Below, in pieces: positions 1-9,468 of a DNA stretch of 35,837 nt. A program made the translations under genes and the position numbers. The stretch is from positions 1-35,837 of the forward strand of contig CAVTOR010000025.1 of NCBI GenBank assembly GCA_963736235.1, given 5' to 3'. The DNA is from CAVORB01 sp963736235 (GTDB lineage: Bacteria; Pseudomonadota; Gammaproteobacteria; Chromatiales; Chromatiaceae). The notes below the pieces were generated by a model. That model was not told the DNA's origin and did no database searches. It was given only the letters and a program-made list of their open reading frames with translations. Positions within the stretch are counted from its first letter, which is position 1. The number at the start of each line of letters is the position of its first letter.

Positions 1-913
1 CCAATTGCCGCGCTGGTGGACGTGAACGTCCATCCGGCGAAGCTGGAGGTGCGTTTCAGGGAGGGCAGGCAGGTGCACGACTTCATCTTCCGCGCCCTGC
101 ACCGGCGCCTGGCGGCGGGCGCGTCGGAAGGTGCGCCGGCGGCCGCCCCGCTCGAAGATCCCGTTGCACACCAACCGGATCGGCGCGAGATGCCTTTCCA
201 CCCGCCAGCAGCCGATCCCGCTCGGGATTGCCGACCGGCGGGGGAACTACGGGTTCAGCTTAGCGGCCCAGGCGCCGGGTTCGTCGCCCATGCACGAGGT
301 GGCGTCGGCGAGCCCGGAAGAGGTGCCGCCTCTCGGCTACGCGGTCGCGCAAGCTGCACGGTGTTTACGTGTCTCGGCGGAGAGCCGGGACGGCTTGGTG
401 ATCGTCGACATGCACGCGGCCCACGAGCGCATCGGGTACGAGCGCCTGAAGGCGGCTTGGGAGAACGGCGGTATCCGCGGCCAGCCACTGCTCGTTCCGG
501 TGATGGTCCAGGTCAGCGCCCGGGAGGCCGATCTGGCGGAGGTCAACCGCGACCTGTTCGGCCGCTTGGGGCTCGTCGTGGACCGCATGGGCGACGCCAG
601 CCTGGCGGTGCGGGAGATCCCGGTCGCTGCTGCGAGACGCGGATGCCGAGCGCCTGCTGCGGGATCTGCTCTCGGACATTGCCGTGCACGGAACCAGCGA
701 CCGCATCCGCGAGCAGATCAACGGCGTGCTGTCGACCATGGCCTGCCACGGCGCGGTGCAGGGCAAACCGGCACCTGGCGCGCGAGGAGATGAATGCGCT
801 ATTGCGCGAAATGGAGCGCACCGAGCGGGCGGACCAGTGCAACCACGGTCGCCCGACCTGGGTGAAGCTGTCAGCCCAGGAGCCTGGATCGTCTGTTCCT
901 GCGCGGGCGTTGA
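1..913 (+). CDS. mutL: DNA mismatch repair protein MutL, C-terminal part (5' cut by window edge, frameshifted)
   Basis: MutL couples MutS mismatch recognition to strand incision. The first residues carry the family signature NVHPAKLEVRF at the end of the N-terminal ATPase domain. Further on the reading moves between frames near 110-220, 622, 765 and 882, but the dimerisation domain is clear: VDMHAAHERIGYE, then ACHGAV, then CNHGRPTW, ending LDRLFLRGR with the stop at 911-913. The DMHA-x2-E-x4-E stretch corresponds to the DQHA-x2-E-x4-E metal motif of endonuclease-type MutL, found in bacteria without MutH, with Gln replaced by Met. The ATPase domain lies upstream of the window. It is followed after 41 nt by miaA, the usual gammaproteobacterial order. 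The indels resemble those in neighbouring essential genes, so base-calling error is likelier than real inactivation. Confidence 0.85.
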
Positions 914-954
914 TGCGCCCGCCGGGTGAATGATGCAGTGGTTGCGCGAAGAAG

Positions 955-1881
955 ATGCCGCCCGCCTGCCTGTTCCTGATGGGGCCGACCGCCTCCGGAA
1001 AGACGGATCTGGCGGTGGAGCTGGCGGCGCGGTTTCCCTGCGATATCGTCAGCGTGGATTCCGCCCTGGTGTACCGGGCATGGACATCGGTACCGCCAAG
1101 CCCAGGCCCGGATGTACTCGCCGCGGCGCCGCACCGCCTGATCGACATCTGCGATGCCGCCGAGTCCTATTCCGCCGCCCGGTTTCGCGACGACGCCCTG
1201 CGCGAGATGGCGGAGATCAGCGCGCGCGGGCAGGATCCCGCTGCTGGTGGGGGGCACCATGCTCTATTTTCGTGCCTTGCAGCAGGGGCTCTCCGCATTC
1301 CCCGAGGCGGACCCGGCGCTGCGCGCGCGGCTCGAGCGCGAGGCGCGAGAACAGGGCTGGACGCGCTGCACCGACGCCTGGCCGCGGTAGATCCGGTGGC
1401 CGCCCGGCGCGTCCACCCGAACGACCCGCAACGTATCCAGCGTGCATTGGAGGTCTACGAGATCACCGGCCGGCCCATGAGTGGCTGTTGCGCAGGAGCC
1501 GAGAGCGCCGGCTCGCCCTACCGCGTGCTCAAGCTGGTGCGGGCGCCGAACGACCGAGGGATTCTGCACGACCGTATCGGCGGCGTTTCCTGCACATGTT
1601 GGAGCAGGGGCTTCGAGGAAGAGGTGCGCACCTTGTGGTCGCGCGGCGATCTCACCCCGAGCTGCCCTCCATGCGCTGCGTCGGTTATCGGCAGATGTTG
1701 AAATACTTATTACGGGGAATATACTTACGACGAGATGGTACAGCGCGGCATCATCGCGACCCGCCAGTTCGCAAAGCGCCAGTACACCTGGCTGCGGCGG
1801 AGACCGGATGTCGACTGGCTGGTCGACGAGCGATGTCGCCATTGCAGCGGGCGCTTGATCTGTTGGCGCGTCGGTCTCTGA
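955..1881 (+). CDS. miaA: tRNA dimethylallyltransferase MiaA (frameshifted)
   Basis: MiaA transfers a dimethylallyl group to N6 of A37 in tRNAs that read codons starting with U. The start ATG at 955 gives a P-loop, GPTASGKTDLAVEL, followed by DIVSVDSALVYR, the usual N-terminus. Later family blocks appear in other frames: MDIGTAKP near 1080, LIDICDAAESYSAARF near 1140, IPLLVGGTMLYF near 1240, HPNDPQRIQRALEVYEITGRP near 1410, SMRCVGYRQ near 1670 and IIATRQFAKRQYTWLR near 1755. At least six indels are needed to join them. The exact C-terminus is uncertain; the stop at 1879-1881 is my best choice. One frame stays open from 930 through hfq, but this is an artefact of the indels and not a miaA-hfq fusion. 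Confidence 0.82.
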
Positions 1882-2012
1882 TGGACAAGTCAAAAAGCCA
1901 GCTCTGTGCTAGTCTATCGCTGGTCGCTGACGATCCGGCCTCGCTATGCAATCGCGCATTAATCCCGGTATCGGCCATAGTAAGCCCGAGCACTACAACA
2001 AGGAGAAATCCC

Positions 2013-2267
2013 ATGTCCAAGGGGCAAAGTCTGCAAGATCCGTTCCTCAACGCCCTGCGGAAGGAGCGCATTCCCGTGTCGATTTTCCTGGTGAACGGAA
2101 TCAAGCTCCAGGGCCAGATCGAGTCTTTCGACCAGTTCGTGGTTCTGTTGAAGAACAACGTCAGCCAGATGATCTACAAGCACGCCATCTCCACCGTCGT
2201 GCCGTCGCGCAACGTGAAGCTGCCGCCGGCCACCTCGGACGAGCAGCCTGAGCCCGGCAACGCTTAG
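2013..2267 (+). CDS. hfq: RNA chaperone Hfq
   Basis: Hfq is a hexameric Sm-like protein that pairs small RNAs with mRNAs. The 84-residue product begins MSKGQSLQDPFLNALRKER, with the RNA-contacting Gln8, and has the Sm1 strand block VSIFLVNGIKLQGQI and the Sm2 block ending in YKHAIST, with Tyr55-Lys56-His57 of the proximal uridine-binding face. A strong ribosome site, AAGGAG, sits 7 nt before the ATG and fixes the start. The acidic C-terminal tail is short. This is one of the few genes of the first 12 kb without an indel. It lies between miaA and hflX, the canonical arrangement. Confidence 0.97.
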   Translation: MSKGQSLQDPFLNALRKERIPVSIFLVNGIKLQGQIESFDQFVVLLKNNVSQMIYKHAISTVVPSRNVKLPPATSDEQPEPGNA

Positions 2268-2277
2268 CCGACTGGCG

Positions 2278-2299
2278 GATGCGCCGCACTCGGCGCATC
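2278..2299 (+). terminator. Hairpin after hfq (possible weak terminator or attenuator)
   Basis: A perfect 9-bp stem (GATGCGCCG / CGGCGCATC) with a CACT loop begins 11 nt after the hfq stop. No run of T follows, so it is not a classical intrinsic terminator. It could protect the 3' end of a processed hfq message or lower read-through into hflX. Confidence 0.4.
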
Positions 2300-2355
2300 T
2301 CTCCGAGAACGATTCTTGATCCTTGCAGTCAATCCTTCCGACTTACCGGTAGCCT

Positions 2356-3681
2356 ATGTTTGAGCGCCCGAGCTCGGGAGAGCGGGCGGTGCTCGTCCAC
2401 CTGGACATCGGTGCGACCTCCGATCCGGAGGAGATCGAGGAGTTCCGACTCTGGCCGAGTCGGCCGGCGCCGACAGTCGTCGGCCACGTTAGGCGGGTCG
2501 CCGCTACGTCGCCGGATCCGCGGCTGTTCATCGGTTCGCGGCAAGGCGGATGAGCTCAAGTCCATGGTGGAGATGGAGAAGGCGGAGCTGGTCATCTTCG
2601 ATCACGCCCTTTCTCCCGCCCAGGAGCGCAACCTGGAGCGTCACCTCCAATGCCGGGTGGTCGACCGCACGGGGCTGATCCTCGACATCTTCGCCCAGCG
2701 CGCGCGCTCGTTCGAGGGCAAGCTCCAGGTGGAGCTTGCCCAGCTCAGGCATCTCTCCACGCGCCTGGTGCGGGGTTGGACCCACCTTGAGCGCCAAAAG
2801 GGCGGCATCGGACTGCGCGGGCCGGGTGAAACCCAGCTCGAGTCGGACCGTCGCCTGCTCGCGCGGCGCATTTCGATGCTCAACAAACGCCTGGAGCGCA
2901 TCGTCTCCCAGCGCGCTCAGGGGCGCCGGGCACGCGCCGAAGGCAGAGCTGCCGACCGTGTCTCTGGTCGGTTACACCAATGCGGGTAAGTCGACCCTGT
3001 TCAATCGCTTGACCCGAGTCCGGCGTTTATCAGGCCGATCAGCTTTTCGCGACCCTGGACCCGACCCTGCGTCGGCTCTCACTGCCGGATTGCGGGGCGG
3101 TGATCCTGGCCGACACCGTGGGTTTCATCAGCCACCTTCCGCACGAGCTGGTTGCGGCCTTCCGCTCCACCCTGGAGGAGACGCGCACCGCGGACCTCCT
3201 GCTCCACGTCGTGGACGCGGCTGGCGCGCGGCGCGATGGAAGCATCGCTGACGTGGAGGAGGTGCTCGCCGAGATCGGGGTCGATCAGGTTCCCCAGATC
3301 CAGGTATTCAACAAGATCGACCTGATCGAGGATGCGGTTCCTCGCCTCGAGCGCGATGCGCAAGGCCAGGTTCGCCGCGTCTGGGTCTCCGCGCACACCG
3401 GGTACGGGATGAGCGTCCTGCTGGAGGCGTTGGCGGAGCATTTCCGCGGGGAGCGGCTCCATCGGCGAGTCGCCCTGGATGCGGGTGAAGGGGCGTTGCG
3501 TGGCTGGTTTTTCGAGCATGCGCAGGTGTTGTCCGATCGTGCCACGGACGAGGGCGGATGGGAGCTCGAGGTGTTGGTGCCGAGAGTTGAGCTCGAGCGC
3601 CTTCTCAGCCGCAACGAGACCCTCGCGAACCGGCTGGTTGAGCCCGCCGTCTCGCAGCGCGTCGCTTGCGGTGGAGTCTGA
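2356..3681 (+). CDS. hflX: Ribosome-associated GTPase HflX (frameshifted)
   Basis: HflX is a GTPase that splits stalled or heat-damaged ribosomes. The ATG at 2356 gives MFERPSSGERAVLVHL, typical of the N-terminal domain. After a shift near 2540 comes the long helical part with the HflX signature GPGETQLESDRR (around 2820). The G domain is spread over two more shifts near 2945 and 3030: SLVGYTNAGKSTLFN (G1), DTVGFISHLP (G3) and FNKIDL (G4). The remainder to the stop at 3679-3681 is one clean frame with the C-terminal domain. Three indels restore a protein of about 440 residues, the normal length. It follows hfq by 88 nt and probably shares its transcript. Confidence 0.88.
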
Positions 3682-4113
3682 GATCTCTCCGGGGCGCGTT
3701 TTCGCGGCGTGGCCGACGCTTCCTTGCGTCTCTCTTAGGGTCGTTGCCTGAGCGGTTCGGCAGGCATCCCTAGCTTCGCTCGTGCAGGCATGCGTTGCCG
3801 AAAGCCTCTCGCCTTCCTAAAATGGGCGACCGGGTGCTGAGTCGGTGACGTGGCGTCGGTGAGGCCTACGCGCCGGTTACCTTGACATCCGCGGCTCGCG
3901 TCAGCACGTAGCAGGAGTCGAAGGGTACCGCATAGCGGAAGCTGGGCGGTTGAGGATCACGGTGGGGCGGGGCGGAAAGTGTCTTGAACCCGAGCCGCTT
4001 TCAGTGATGGCCAGGCCGTGAGCGAGGGCAAGGATAGACAGGGTGAAGCGCTGCGCTTCGGCGCAGAAACGAACGTCAATGACCGAACGGTCCGATTTCT
4101 TTCTGGAGTAATT
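3682..4113 (+). other. Intergenic region hflX-hflK, no gene seen
   Basis: I find no convincing coding region, RNA gene or strong terminator in this 432-bp gap. A TTGACA hexamer lies at 3882-3887 but has no good -10 at the right distance. The frame of hflK is open back to a GTG at 4018, but the extra residues do not resemble HflK. The gap is long for this normally tight cluster and may hold an hflKC promoter. Confidence 0.5.
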
Positions 4114-5292
4114 ATGGCCTGGAATGAGCCGGGTGGCGGCAACAAAGACCCCTGGAGCGGTAAAGGAGGGGACCAAGGTCCACCTGACCTCGACGAGGTG
4201 GTGCGCAAGCTCCAGGAACGACTGGGCGGCCTATTCGGCGGCAAGAAGCCGCCTCGCGATGACCCGGGGTCGGGAAGCGGAGGCGGAGGCGGCGGCCCGG
4301 GAGGCGGTATTGGCGGGATCAACACCAAGACCCTGGGGATCGGTGGCGGGATTCTGCTCGTGATCTGGCTTGCCTCCGGAATCTATATCATCGAGCCGGC
4401 CGAACGAGGAGTCGTGTTGCGTTTCGGTGCCTATGTCGGCATGACGGAACCGGGCCCGCACTGGCACATTCCCGCGCCCATCGAGAGCGTGGAAAAGGTC
4501 AACGTCGACGAGATCTCGACCTTCACCCACAACGCGGCGATGTTGACCCAGGACGAGAACATCGTCGACGTGGAGCTCACGGTGCAGTCCCGTATTCAGG
4601 ATGCGGCCGATTACCTCTTCCAGGACCAAGCGCCGGAGAAGACACTGCGCGACGTCACCGAAACCGTCGTGCGCAAGACCATCGGCGGCAGCAAGCTCGA
4701 CTTCATTCTGACCGAGGGCCGCGGCGCGATTTCCGCGACCATCCAGCAGCGGGTGCAGGACCTGATCAACCAGTACAAGACGGGTTTGGAAGTTACCTCG
4801 ATCAACATGCAGCCCGCGAAGCCGCCAGACGAGGTTAAGGAGGCCTTCGATGACGCCATCAAGGCGCGCGAGGACAAGGAGCGCCTGGAGAACAAGGCAG
4901 AGGCCTACGCCAACGAGATCGTGCCCCAGGCCCGCGGCGAGGCGGCGCGCGTGGAGGCGGATGCCAAGGCCTATCGGGATCAGGTGGTCGCGGCGGCGGA
5001 GGGTGAGACCTCGCGCTTTACCGCGATTTTGGGCGAGTATCAGAAGGCACCGGCGGTCACCCGCGAGCGCCTCTACCTGGAGACCATGGAGCAGGTTTTA
5101 GGTGACAGCAACAAGGTATTGCTCGACGTGCCGCAGGGCAACAGCCTGATGTACTTGCCGCTGGACCAGCTGATGAAGCAGCGTGGCGGGGATGCGCAGC
5201 CCTCGGGCGAGCAGACCACGGCACCACGCATGACCCAGGAGCCGGCCCCCAGGCCTGAACGCAACGTCGTTCGCGAGCGGAGGACACGCTGA
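4114..5292 (+). CDS. hflK: FtsH protease modulator HflK
   Basis: HflK is a membrane-anchored SPFH/prohibitin-family protein that forms a large complex with HflC around the FtsH protease and controls its access to membrane substrates. The 392-residue product starts MAWNEPGGGNKDPWSG, a characteristic HflK start, preceded by CTGGAG at a suitable distance. A glycine-rich segment (about residues 51-69) precedes one membrane span (about 75-92), then the SPFH domain begins at IEPAERGVVLRFG. A charged helical region rich in Glu and Ala (about 250-310) is the assembly coiled coil. The gene is intact. Its TGA overlaps the hflC start (ATGA), implying coupled translation. Confidence 0.96.
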   Translation: MAWNEPGGGNKDPWSGKGGDQGPPDLDEVVRKLQERLGGLFGGKKPPRDDPGSGSGGGGGGPGGGIGGINTKTLGIGGGILLVIWLASGIYIIEPAERGVVLRFGAYVGMTEPGPHWHIPAPIESVEKVNVDEISTFTHNAAMLTQDENIVDVELTVQSRIQDAADYLFQDQAPEKTLRDVTETVVRKTIGGSKLDFILTEGRGAISATIQQRVQDLINQYKTGLEVTSINMQPAKPPDEVKEAFDDAIKAREDKERLENKAEAYANEIVPQARGEAARVEADAKAYRDQVVAAAEGETSRFTAILGEYQKAPAVTRERLYLETMEQVLGDSNKVLLDVPQGNSLMYLPLDQLMKQRGGDAQPSGEQTTAPRMTQEPAPRPERNVVRERRTR

Positions 5293-6163
5293 TGAACCAA
5301 GTCAAGATGTTTGCGCCCATCGGGGTGGTCGCCCTGCTCGTGCTCGTCTATGCCTTCACCTTCGTGGTCAAACAGTGGGAGACCGCAATTCGCCTGCGGC
5401 TCGGCGAGATCATCGACAGCGAGTACGAGCCGGGGTTGCACTTCATGATTCCCGGTGCTCAACAATATCAAGACATTCGACAAGCGCATCCAGACCCTGG
5501 ACGCCCGCCCGCAGCGCTTTCTGACGATCGAGAAGAAAGACGTCATCGTCGATTCCTACGCCAAGTGGCGCATCGCCAACCCCGGCGCAGTTCTACCGCT
5601 CCACGGGCGGCAACGTCGAGCGCGCGGAGCGGCTGCTCTCCGAGCGCATCAACACCAGCCTGCGTGACGAGTTCGGCAAGCGCACGATCCAGGAGGTCGT
5701 GTCCGAGGACCGTCAGGAGCTCATGGAGGTGCTGACCAAGGGCATCGACAGCAATGCCGCGGAGCTCGGTTTGGAGGTGGTCGACGTGCGAGTCAAGAAG
5801 ATCGACCTGCCGCCCGAGGTCAGCGAGTCCGTCTACCAGCGCATGCGTGCCGAGCGCGAACGGGTGGCGCGCGATCTGCGGGCGAAGGGTGGGGAGGCCG
5901 CCGAGCGCATTCGCGCCGATGCGGACCGACAGCGCACCGTGATTCTCGCCGACGCCTACAAGCTCTCCGAAGAGGTGCGGGGCGAGGGCGATGCCAAGGC
6001 GGCGGAGATCTATGCCAACGCGTACGGGCAGGACGAGGGCTTCTACAGCTTCTACCGCAGCCTCAACGCCTACCGGACATCGTTCGGTCAGGGCGGGGAC
6101 ATGATGGTCCTGCAGCCGGAGTCCGATTTCTTCCGCTACTTCAAGGAAAAGACGGCACCCTGA
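5292..6163 (+). CDS. hflC: FtsH protease modulator HflC (frameshifted)
   Basis: HflC is the partner SPFH protein of HflK. It starts at the ATG overlapping the hflK stop. Residues 1-25 form the membrane anchor (VVALLVLVYAFTFVVKQWE), then comes RLRLGEIIDSEYEPGLHFMIP. Two indels, near 5455 and 5585, move the frame; between them is IKTFDKRIQTLDARPQRF and after them the protein reads on cleanly from about AERLLSERINTSLRDEFGKRT to FFRYFKEKTAP. The central RVKKIDLPPEVSESVYQRM block is strongly conserved in HflC. A GC-rich hairpin (6175-6195) follows the stop but lacks a T run. Confidence 0.9.
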
Positions 6164-6288
6164 CTTGGCGTTTTGCGCGGCGCCGGGGGCCGCGCGAGGC
6201 GGCGGGCGGACTTCCTGATTCGGCGCGACCTTGGTAGGCGAGCACTACGGCCTACTTGAGTGCTGCGTCTGTGACGCCGGAATTGCAG

Positions 6289-6474
6289 ATGTGGCATGAC
6301 CTGCTGGTGGCCCTGGCGCTGTTGCTCGTAATCGAGGGAATCTGGCCGTTCCTCAGCCCGAGCGGGCTGCGTCGGGCACTGCTTGCGATGGCTGCGCAGG
6401 ATGATTCGGCCCTGCGGGTCGCCGGCCTCGTGAGCATGGCGGCGGGCGTCGCACTCCTGTACCTGGTGAAGTGA
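6289..6474 (+). CDS. DUF2065 (YjeT-like) small membrane protein
   Basis: The 61-residue product has two hydrophobic segments: WHDLLVALALLLVIEGIW near the start and VAGLVSMAAGVALLYLVK at the end, joined by FLSPSGLRRAL. This two-helix layout and position directly after hflC match the DUF2065/YjeT family of unknown function. I chose the ATG at 6289 because it gives the usual family length. An in-frame TTG at 6256 would add 11 polar residues. hisZ starts 9 nt downstream. Confidence 0.82.
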   Translation: MWHDLLVALALLLVIEGIWPFLSPSGLRRALLAMAAQDDSALRVAGLVSMAAGVALLYLVK

Positions 6475-6483
6475 GAGCCGACC

Positions 6484-7672
6484 ATGCATGAAGAGCGCTG
6501 GCTGCTGCCGGCGGGTATCGAGGAAATCCTGCCGCCCCAAGCCCAGGTGATGGAGGGCCTCAGACGCGATCTGCTCGACCTGTACCGCACGCTGGGGCTA
6601 CGAGCTTGTCATTCCCCCATTCATCGACTTTCTCGAGTCGCTGCTGACCGGAACGGGTCACGACCTCGACCTGCAGACGTTCAAGCTCACGGACCAGCAG
6701 AGCGGGCGCATGCTGGGCGTACGGGCGGACATGACGCCACAGGTCGCCCGGATCGACGCACATCATCTTCGCGCGAGACCTCCCGACGCGCCTCTGCTAT
6801 CTCGGCACCGTCCTGCACACGCGTTCCGACGGCTTCGCGGGAACGCGCAGCCCGTTTCAGATCGGCGCCGAGATCTATGGCCACGCCGGCGCGGAGAGCG
6901 ACGTCGAGATCATCCGCCTGGTCATGCTGACCCTGGCTCTAGCAGGGATCGAGAACGCGTATCTGGATCGTCGGGCATGTGGGCATCTATCGCGGTCTCG
7001 CTCGGCAGGCGGGTCTGGATTTGACCGGTGAGATGGCCTTGTTCGATGCGCTGCAGCGAAAGGCGCTGCCTGAGATCGAAGACTTGATCGCGAGTCAGGG
7101 CGTGCAGTGGAGAGCCGGCGCGCATGCTGCTCTCGCTGGCCGAGCTGAACGGGGAGGACGCCCTTGCGCGCGCCGAGACCGTCCTGCGTTCGGCGGATGA
7201 AAACGTGCAAGCCGCGCTCGCCTACCTTCGACGCGTCGCGGAGGAGCTCCGTCACTGGCTTCCGGATGTGCCGGTTCACTTCGACCTTGCCGAGCTGCGC
7301 GGTTACCACTACAAGACCGGGGTGGTGTTCGCGGCCTTCGTCCCCGGCTGGGGCCAGGAGATCGCGCGCGGGGGGCGCTACGACGATATCGGAAGGGTGT
7401 TCGGCCGGGCGCGTCCAGCGGTCGGGTTCAGCACTGACCTAAAGGGGTTGCTGCGTCTCGGCGCGGGGCTCGAGACCCGGCACCAGCAGACCGACGCGGT
7501 ATTCGCGCCCTGGTCGGCGGATGCCGGCTTGCAGGAGGCGATCGCCCGTTTGCGCCGCGAGGGCCGACGCGTGGTGACCGAACTTCCTGGACAAGCCGCC
7601 GGGGCAAGGGAGCTGGGTTGTGCCGAGATGCTGGTCCACAAAGACGGGTCATGGGTGGTCGCGCCGGCGTAA
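6484..7672 (+). CDS. hisZ: ATP phosphoribosyltransferase regulatory subunit HisZ (frameshifted)
   Basis: HisZ resembles the catalytic core of histidyl-tRNA synthetase but instead partners with short-form HisG, providing the histidine-sensitive regulatory half of the first enzyme of histidine synthesis. The N-terminus MHEERWLLPAGIEEILPPQA is typical. Later blocks in shifted frames include DLQTFKLTDQQSGRMLGVRADMTPQVARIDAHH (near 6675-6770; the first part is in a different frame) and, from about 7124, a clean frame with FDLAELRGYHYKTGVVFAAF, ARGGRYDDIG and FSTDLKGLL up to VHKDGSWVVAPA. Several indels lie between 6595 and 7125. Position between the hflC region and purA is the usual one in gammaproteobacteria that have HisZ. 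Confidence 0.87.
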
Positions 7673-7694
7673 GGCCCCGGTCCAATCGCCTCGA

Positions 7695-7712
7695 GCCCCG
7701 CTACGGCGGGGC
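7695..7712 (+). other. Hairpin in the hisZ-purA gap
   Basis: Perfect 7-bp stem GCCCCGC / GCGGGGC with a TACG loop, 22 nt after the hisZ stop. No T run follows. It immediately precedes the terminator-like hairpin at 7722-7745 and may be part of the same leader structure. Confidence 0.4.
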
Positions 7713-7721
7713 AGGCTAGAC

Positions 7722-7745
7722 GTGCGCCGGTGGCGCGCTTTTTTT
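7722..7745 (+). terminator. Intrinsic terminator-like hairpin just upstream of purA
   Basis: A 7-bp stem (GTGCGCC / GGCGCGC, one G-T pair) with a GGT loop is followed directly by seven T residues (7739-7745). It has the form of a rho-independent terminator. It ends only 17 nt before the purA ATG, and the ribosome site (GGTGGAGA, 7753-7760) follows at once, leaving no room for a promoter in between. It can end hisZ transcripts, and any transcript entering purA must read through it. Confidence 0.7.
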
Positions 7746-7762
7746 GACGGATGGTGGAGAAC

Positions 7763-9071
7763 ATGGGCAAGAATGTAGTCGTTATCGGCACCCAATGGGG
7801 CGACGAGGGAAAGGGGAAGGTCGTCGACCTGCTCACCGACCGAGCCTCGGCCGTGGTGCGCTTTCAGGGCGGACACAACGCCGGTCACACGCTGGTGATC
7901 GACGGCAAGCAGACCATCCTGCATCTGATCCCGTCGGGCATTCTGCGCGACAACGTCCAGCTGCCTGATCGGAAACGGCGTCGTGCTCTCCCCGGGCGCC
8001 CTGCTCGAGGAGATCGCATGCTCGAGCAGAACGGCGTGCCGGCGCGTGAGCGCCTGCGCATCAGCCCGGCCTGCCCCATGATCCTGCCGTATCACGTGGC
8101 CCTCGATCACGCCCGGGAGAAGGCGCGCGGCAAGGAGGCCATCGGCACCACCGGCCGTGGGATCGGTCCCGCCTACGAGGACAAGGTCTCGCGGCGGGGC
8201 CTGCGCTTGGGCGACGCGCTGGACGCCGACGGCTTCAAGGAGCAACTGCGTGACGTCATGGATTACCACAATTTCGCGCTGGCGCACTATTTCGAGGCCG
8301 AGACGGTCGATTACCAGCGCGTGCTCGACGAGGCGCTGGCCCAATGCGAGCAGATCCGCCCGCTGGTGGCCGACGTCAGCGGTATGCTCCACGACTTGCG
8401 CAGACGAGGGCGGAACGTTCTGTTCGAGGGTGCCCAGGGCGCGCTGCTGGATATCGATCACGGGACCTATCCCTTCGTCACCTCGTCCACCACGACGGCC
8501 GGCGGAGCGGCGAGCGGCAGCGGTGTCGGCCCACGCGATCTCGACTACATCCTCGGCATCGTCAAGGCCTACACCACGCGCGTTGGCGCCGGGCCCTTCC
8601 CGACCGAGCTGTTCGACGACGACGGCGAGCATCTCGGCGCCCAGGGGCACGAGTTCGGCGCCACCACCGGGCGCAAGCGCCGTTGCGGCTGGCTCGACAT
8701 GGTTGCCCTGAATCGCTCCTTCGACGATCAACAGCGTGACCGGGATCTGCATCACCAAGCTGGATGTGCTCGACGGCATGGAGACCATTAAGTGTGCACC
8801 GGCTACGAGCTCGACGGCGAGCGAGCTCGACCGCTCCGCCGATCGGTCGCGGATGCCTTGACGCGTTGCCGGCCGAAGCTACATCGAGCTGCCGGGCTGG
8901 ACGAATCGACGGTCGGGGCCACGTCCTATGGATGCCCTGCCGCAGAACGCACGGGCCTATCTGGCCAAGATCGAGGAGCTTCGGGGTTGCCGATCGACAT
9001 CATCTCCACCGGGCCCGACCGCGACGCAGACGATCGTCGAGCGGCACCCGTTCGACGCCGGCTGGGCTTGA
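7763..9071 (+). CDS. purA: Adenylosuccinate synthetase PurA (frameshifted)
   Basis: PurA makes adenylosuccinate from IMP, aspartate and GTP, the first committed step to AMP. I choose the ATG at 7763 (MGKNVVVIGTQWGDEGKGK, with the GTP-binding loop) because GGTGGAGA lies 2 nt upstream; the in-frame ATG at 7751 would put that ribosome site inside the gene. Conserved blocks include FQGGHNAGHTLV, the long clean stretch from ISPACPMILPYHVALDHARE through IGTTGRGIGPAYEDK, VLFEGAQGALLDIDHGTYPFVTSS and GPFPTELFDD. Indels occur near 7965, 8018 and 8725 and several times beyond 8790. The C-terminal blocks (CTGYELDGE, IDIISTGPDRD, VERHPFDAGWA) are still recognisable, with the stop at 9069-9071. Confidence 0.9.
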
Positions 9072-9136
9072 CACCGGCGCGGATCACGGACCCGGTCGCA
9101 TCGCCCACAAAGCGTCTCCGAAGAAGTCGACTAGCC

Positions 9137-9468
9137 ATGACACCCGACTTGCTGATGAAGGCCTGCGGCTCATGGCCATCGGCATGGGCATCGTCTTAGC
9201 GTTTCTGCTGCTGCTGGTCGGCGTCCTGCGCGCGATGTCGGCGGCGGCGATGCGCTTTGCGCCCGAGCCCGGCTGGCGGTCGGGATGTACCGGCCGCCGC
9301 GGATGCAACAGATTCCGAGCTGGTCGCCGTGATCAGGCCGCCGATCGCCCGTTACCGTCGGTCGTCAAGCCTGACCTCGGATATCGCAGGCCGTGCATCG
9401 GCCGGCTTCGCATCGCCATCAAGCATAAGGAAATCGCAACGAATCCGCCGACTTCGGACCACCCATGA
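9137..9468 (+). CDS. oadG: Oxaloacetate decarboxylase gamma chain OadG (frameshifted)
   Basis: OadG is the small single-span subunit that holds the sodium-pumping oxaloacetate decarboxylase together. The ATG at 9137 begins MTPDLL; after a one-base shift near 9157 it continues DEGLRLMAIGMGIVLAFLLLLVGVLRAMS, a membrane helix typical of OadG. A further shift leads to DATDSELVAVI and IARYRR, the conserved C-terminal tail motif. The C-terminus is uncertain; I take the TGA at 9466-9468, which overlaps the oadA start. Neighbouring oadA and oadB support the assignment. Confidence 0.72.

Noticed and set aside
930..2267. One long open frame covering miaA and hfq as a fusion protein
   Set aside because: The miaA part matches in several frames and hfq has its own strong ribosome site and ATG; the continuity comes from indels.
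3882..3910. TTGACA promoter upstream of hflK
   Set aside because: No acceptable -10 at 16-18 nt, so I did not list it as a promoter.
4018..4113. N-terminal extension of HflK from a GTG at 4018
   Set aside because: The extra 32 residues are unlike HflK, whereas the ATG at 4114 gives the typical MAWNEPGGG start with a ribosome site.
6175..6195. GC-rich hairpin after hflC as terminator
   Set aside because: The 7-bp stem is perfect but no T run follows on +, and the T run before it is on the wrong side.
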